From: Phoebastria nigripes | Lineage: Eukaryota; Chordata; Aves; Procellariiformes; Diomedeidae | DNA length: 64,000 nucleotides | Reading direction: 5' to 3' | Assembly (NCBI GenBank): GCA_035582835.1 | Contig: JAYKAV010002552.1 | Span: 640,499-704,498 of the forward strand | Part shown: in pieces, positions 59,700-64,000 of the stretch | How positions within the stretch are numbered: the first letter of the stretch is position 1 | How the letters are laid out: each line of letters begins with the position of its first letter | Position numbers and translations under genes: made by a program | Notes under the pieces: model-generated | Told to the model about the DNA's origin: nothing | The model's database searches: none | The model's input: only the letters and a program-made list of their open reading frames with translations

Positions 59700-61425
59700 A
59701 TTTTGTATACTGTAGGACCGAGTAGCAGACATGAGGACATGCTCCCGTGGCACGGTCTGAGCTGACCAAGTGCCACACAGCTGTGGTTAGTGTGGCGCTG
59801 AGCCCCTGCTGACACCGTGGGGAGAGGCAAAGCACGCTACCTCTGCTTGGCACTGCGCGAGCGTTGTCACAGCTTTGGGCAGCTTGCAGCATGGGCACAA
59901 CAAAGTGGTGGTTTTAAGGTCTCACGGCGGTAAGATGTAAGACCTCAACATTCCACCTTTACTTGCTGGCCTTGTCCCCATCTTAGCTCTGCACAAGTTT
60001 CTTGCAGGAGGGAGGAACGAGGGGACTCTTTTTCCTACCTCATGAGCTGACACATGTGCAGCATGGGGACACCCCTCCCCACCCAGGTTAAACCTACTCC
60101 TGGCCCTGCAAGAGCCTCATGCAAGGGTTGAGTTGAGGTAAAGGCTTTGCCTTTCCCCTCCGTGCGGCTGGAGTCGGGCACGCTCCGAGCTCCATTGTGC
60201 CGACCCTCCCAGAGCAACGAAGCGTTAGAGCTCAGAAGTAAGGATGAAATTTCAGGGCTGCCAATCATTTTTAGTGCACCTGGGTGTCAAAATTCCTCTG
60301 AAAATTGTAGCTCAAATTTTTGTATTGCCTAGAAATTCTGAAACTACTTTTGTAATATCAATGATTTATTCTGTAGGGAAAAAGAGCTGACTCCCTTAGA
60401 GATGTGTATTCTAATATTCTTTAATAATGACATCTAGAGAGGGGAACCTTCAAATATGGCAATATTAGTGCGTTCGTGTGTGTGAAAAGCCAATGGCTCT
60501 TTTCTCACCTACGTGCATCTTCAGGACTGTTTCTATAAGGAAGAGAATACGCTTTCAGTTATTGCTCTAATCTCCCATGTGGGCAAGGGAGTGGGAGAAG
60601 TTTGCTCTTACACATAAACCGTTGGACCTGTAGTCTCATAACATTCAATATTTACAGAATTCATCCTGTAAATCACAGCAATTTACTCCGTCCTGTGCTA
60701 TACATTGTTACATTTGCAATAGGTCATTTCTTCCTTCTATATGTTTTCATATAGTCCCATGCTCCTCTGGGGAAGCTTGAACCTGAAAAAACGTACAGGG
60801 GAATATAAATGATCTGCCCTTTTCCAGCTGAATAATGTGAGCCATAAAACACTTTATAATACGAAGGAGACTTAACATCTGGTCAAGTTTACTCATCATA
60901 AACACACCTGAATGAAAAGTACTTCTTGTTCTGTGGAGCAGAGCCAAATGAATGATAGACTGACAGACATTTCATGTTGTTATATGCAAGAGCTCTCTTC
61001 TTGCATTTCAATGGCTAAATTAGAGGTAACTCGATAGTAAAATATGCAGGTAGCCTCTGGACACATCATATATTCTTTTATTCTGAAATCTTTCTATAAT
61101 TAAAAAGGAAACCTAATTGCAAACTCCCCATTCTTTTTCTAAAATGTCAAAGAATTGATGTTTTTTCAATGTCATTGTCAATTCAGTCCAATAACAATGT
61201 CAGGTCTGGAGCAGTGATGCAAAATTTATTTTCTTAACAAAATCTACGCTTCAACAACTTTCTATTTGGGAAGGGAAAAAAAAAAGGCAATATTAGAGAT
61301 GGCTAAATCTGACATATTAGCCTTACTATCTTAATGGCTTTCATCGTGGCTTTCCTGGTGGTGTTAGTTGACCCACTGCAAAAATACAGAGCTAGATGAC
61401 AGACTTTTCTCCTTTTCCTAAATCT
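59700..61425. other. Mixed stretch: GC-rich then AT-rich, no supported gene
   Basis: Bases 59700-60240 carry roughly twenty CpG, well above the window's norm, and end at a donor-like AAGTAAGG (GT at 60238-60239). From 60240 to 61400 the sequence is AT-rich again with only short unrecognised frames. The GC-rich half may belong with the CpG island 1.2 kb further on. Confidence 0.45.
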
Positions 61426-61720
61426 TTTCCCCGGGCAGGCGGCTGACAGCTCGCCAGCACCGCCCTCTGTGCTCGGAGAAAGCAAACAGCCTCAGCCCGC
61501 AGCAGCAGCCCGGCCGGAGAAGAAGAAATCTCCGAGGGACCAGGCGAGCGCAGGCCAAAGCAGTGACTGTTCCCAGGAAGGAAGGATCCCTTCGTATAGG
61601 GTTTTGTAGCCCTCCCGAGCAGAGAGCTGGAGATGCTTTTCATGGGGGAGAGGGCTGCCCAGGGGATGCTCAGAGCTTGCTGCCGTAGTCGGCGGTCCCC
61701 CCGCGGTCGTTCTCTGGCAT
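61426..61720. promoter_or_regulatory. Small CpG island
   Basis: I count 19 CpG by hand between 61432 and 61710, in about 280 bases of roughly 60% GC. Observed over expected is near 0.75, whereas CpG is scarce in the rest of the window. It includes CCGGCCGG, CCCGGG and CCGCGG. Islands of this kind usually mark unmethylated promoters or enhancers. No TATA box or initiator can be placed. Two overlapping minus-strand frames (61392-61760 and 61492-61854) probably result from the low stop-codon frequency of GC-rich DNA. Confidence 0.6.
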
Positions 61721-61733
61721 TCAGGGATTTGAC

Positions 61734-61823
61734 CTTGTAATGCTGCTGGGTGAAATGCATCCTTGTGCTTCAGCAAAACCCAGCTTCTGTAATTCGTACG
61801 GCCATATCGAGTGGTGATTACGT
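61734..61823 (-). other. Candidate 90-base exon beside the CpG island
   Basis: On the minus strand a strong pyrimidine tract and acceptor (CTTTTTCTTTCTCCCCAG) is followed by 90 open bases, then a weak donor (CAAG then GTCAAA). In the open frame the exon would start with two bases of a codon and end with one, so it is a symmetric phase-1 exon encoding about 30 residues (V-I-T-T-R-Y-G-R-T-N-Y...). No domain is recognised and the donor is poor. It may equally be an exon of a noncoding RNA starting near the island, or nothing. Confidence 0.2.
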
Positions 61824-64000
61824 CTGGGGAGAAAGAAAAAGAAAGAGAGGTCACTTTTTCTAGTTAGATCTCTGAGATATCCTGCTGGAGTCAGGTTCTG
61901 CTGGTGTAATTCATGCTGTTCACGAGCAGCCCTGCTGAATTCATTGGGACTGTTTGCAAATTAATGTACTACTCAACATGAGTAAACATGCCTGTGTCTG
62001 GCCTTATATAAATACAAATCAGCCTGGAGACTGTAAAGTAAATACAAACAAAATTCCTTTACTCCAGCCCAGGAGCAAAAAGAGGAATGGAGAAAGGTTC
62101 AACTGTTTTCTTTCCTCCTTCTCGGCATAGGAGATAGCCAATATATAAGTACCCCTCTGGAATTCACAGTGTATTATATAGTACCTATTTCTGCTAAACC
62201 CTGAGTCTATACTAGGAAGAAAGACCTTATCTTTCTTCAAAGAAAGGTTACATGTCTGCTGCTATAACCTGCATTTCTTCTTGCCCCGCTTGAGAATCGC
62301 TGCTGGCATTTAAATCCCCTGTGCAGGCAACTGTGTTGTTGATGCATCTCTACTGCAACAACACCGTTAGGTCTGGTTCTCCCCGTTCTGCTTTCATCAG
62401 CTGCCTTTTGTCATTCTGATCATAAACTCCAGGGACAGGGGCTTTAGTCTGTGTTTTGCAACCTGGCATGATGCAGACTTGGTCTGTGACTGAAACTTAG
62501 GGTTATACAAGTAACATATCTGAAATTCAAAACCCTGATAGTTTATTTCTTTTTTCTTTGCAGAAGAATAAAAAAAATAAAAAAAAATTAGGAAAAAAAA
62601 AGGGCAGAAAGTTTCAACTTGTGTGTATTTTGTAAAGCCTTAAGAAAACAACCTTATATGGCCCCAACCAAGTTGAACAGTATTCTTTAAAAAAGAAAAC
62701 AGTCCTAAATTAAGAGTGGAATTTTAGCCTCAGCTTTGAATTTCCTGGCTTTTGTTGGTTTCTTATATATCCTCATTATTTCAGCGGTGTGTTGTTTTTG
62801 GTCTGACTAATATTTAGAAATTGTTCCATCCAACCTTTAGATGTCTACTGTTTGAGAATGATTCATTTCTCTTTGACTTCATGAACAAAATTTGCACAGT
62901 GGGTCTTTTTCCTGCTGTTGGTGTGTCTCTCCCTGCTCCCTGCTCCAGACTCCATTTCGTTCTATCGTAATAACCTGTGCGGTTGCCTTGCAGCTTCAGA
63001 GCGGTGTGCATTTCAAACTGGGAGCTGTACCTTTGCGGGGATGTGGTTTAGGGAGACCGACAGTCATTTTGCTGGCCCAGGATGAACAGCCTGAATGAAA
63101 TACACCAGCACAGCGGTACGAGTTGGTACTCAGATGGGATGCTGGCAGCAATTCTTAACTCAAGTACTGAGTTATTCCAGTGGGGTTTGAATAAATACTT
63201 GAGAGAAGAAATTAAAAAATTTGTGAAAATAGAATTTAAAAACCTCTTTACAATACATTTATTTTTAGATGATTAAATATTTTGTCAAAGGTATTCCATA
63301 GGTTTGCACAATAGTAATTGTGCAATAATAGCAGTGATTTGGGCTCCCTGGCCCACTGGGTAGACTGCTGTCAGTGTTAGAAAAACAGCTATCGCTTCCT
63401 GGTATANTCATCCTGAACCAACATGAAGTATCCAGAGTGCTCTGTTCTTTGGCAGTAAGTTATAGATAATCCTCTAATTTAAGTTTATGAATGCCAGGGA
63501 TCATGTAGTATCCAGAAGCAGCAATTCTACAGTGTGCCAAGAGGTACAGTGTCTTCCTGATATGCATAACCAAGGCAAGGATAAAACCATGTGGCAAGCC
63601 TGAGCCTACCCTTCCTTAGCGCGTCCTGCTTGTCGTAATGGGGTATGTGCAGCAGCTCCCACCCTGGGAAAGAGAGGAAGGATTGCCAGGGCACAGAGTG
63701 GCTGATGCAACCAGCACTGCCAGCGCCTCTTATATCCATCTCCCTCTCCTGCAAGGAACTGCAGGGCATATATACCCTGCTGCCATACCCCGCTCTTCTA
63801 GTGACAGTCAGGACGCCAGTCCCGTCTTCTGTTCAGTAAACTGTACCATGCCTCTTTTTTCAGAATTTGTTTGGAAGCTAAGGACAACTAAAAGACAGGT
63901 TAGGCAACCAACAACTTAATTGTCACGGTTAGAAGGAAGATCTGTAATGCACTACACCAGAAATTAATTTGATCTGTTACAAAAGCCTCCATTAAAGAGA
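61824..64000. other. Noncoding stretch to the window end
   Basis: An A-rich low-complexity tract lies at 62566-62600. Frames at 63638-63919 plus, 63645-63839 plus and 63527-63769 minus overlap each other in three frames and are unrecognised. There is one N at 63407. I see no splice, tRNA or repeat signal that I can support. Confidence 0.55.

Noticed and set aside
60147..60239. Possible plus-strand exon ending at a strong donor-like GTAAGG
   Set aside because: No acceptor, start context or recognisable peptide; a single donor-like hexamer is expected often by chance.
1..64000. CRISPR arrays, operons, phage or insertion sequences, and young CR1, LTR or endogenous viral elements
   Set aside because: No direct-repeat/spacer array, no packed genes, no transposase, polymerase or capsid-like frame, and no CR1 3' octamer tail or paired LTRs were seen.

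Overview
This window looks like vertebrate nuclear DNA from a gene-poor, AT-rich stretch, most likely of a bird. CpG is depleted almost everywhere. There is no operon-like packing of reading frames. Homopolymer and short tandem repeats are scattered through it. About a dozen worn fragments resemble MIR-type SINEs and other very old amniote interspersed repeats. No young LINE, LTR or Alu-like element is visible, and this low, old repeat load is the main reason to favour a bird over a mammal, turtle or crocodile. The species cannot be named from the sequence. About 40 isolated single N bases show that it is a draft assembly.

No complete protein-coding gene can be supported. The open frames are short, start at arbitrary ATGs and mostly overlap frames on the other strand. 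The longest outside the tandem repeat is 183 codons and is not recognisable. The region is best read as an intergenic desert or the inside of a very large intron.

Layout. 1-8.5 kb: featureless AT-rich DNA with a T24 tract, an A40 tract and a short tRNA-Cys-like match at 1.25 kb. 8.5-14.7 kb: several ancient repeat relics. 14.7-27 kb: mostly blank, with one weak relic. 27.47-28.03 kb: the most distinctive feature, a 32-unit GA-rich minisatellite of interleaved 18- and 36-base units. 28.8-49.2 kb: more relics, a near-perfect 23-base-arm hairpin at 33.94 kb, a TAA/ACA microsatellite at 38.4 kb and two compact palindromes near 48.8-49.0 kb. 49.2-59.6 kb: largely blank, with one AT-rich block dense in TAAT cores. 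59.6-61.8 kb: the only part with gene-like signals, namely a minus-strand fragment matching a WD40 repeat and a small CpG island that contains a weak candidate exon.

Nothing here forms a working multi-gene system. The points most worth checking are the minisatellite's unit-order rule, the WD40-like fragment, the CpG island and the 33.94-kb hairpin.
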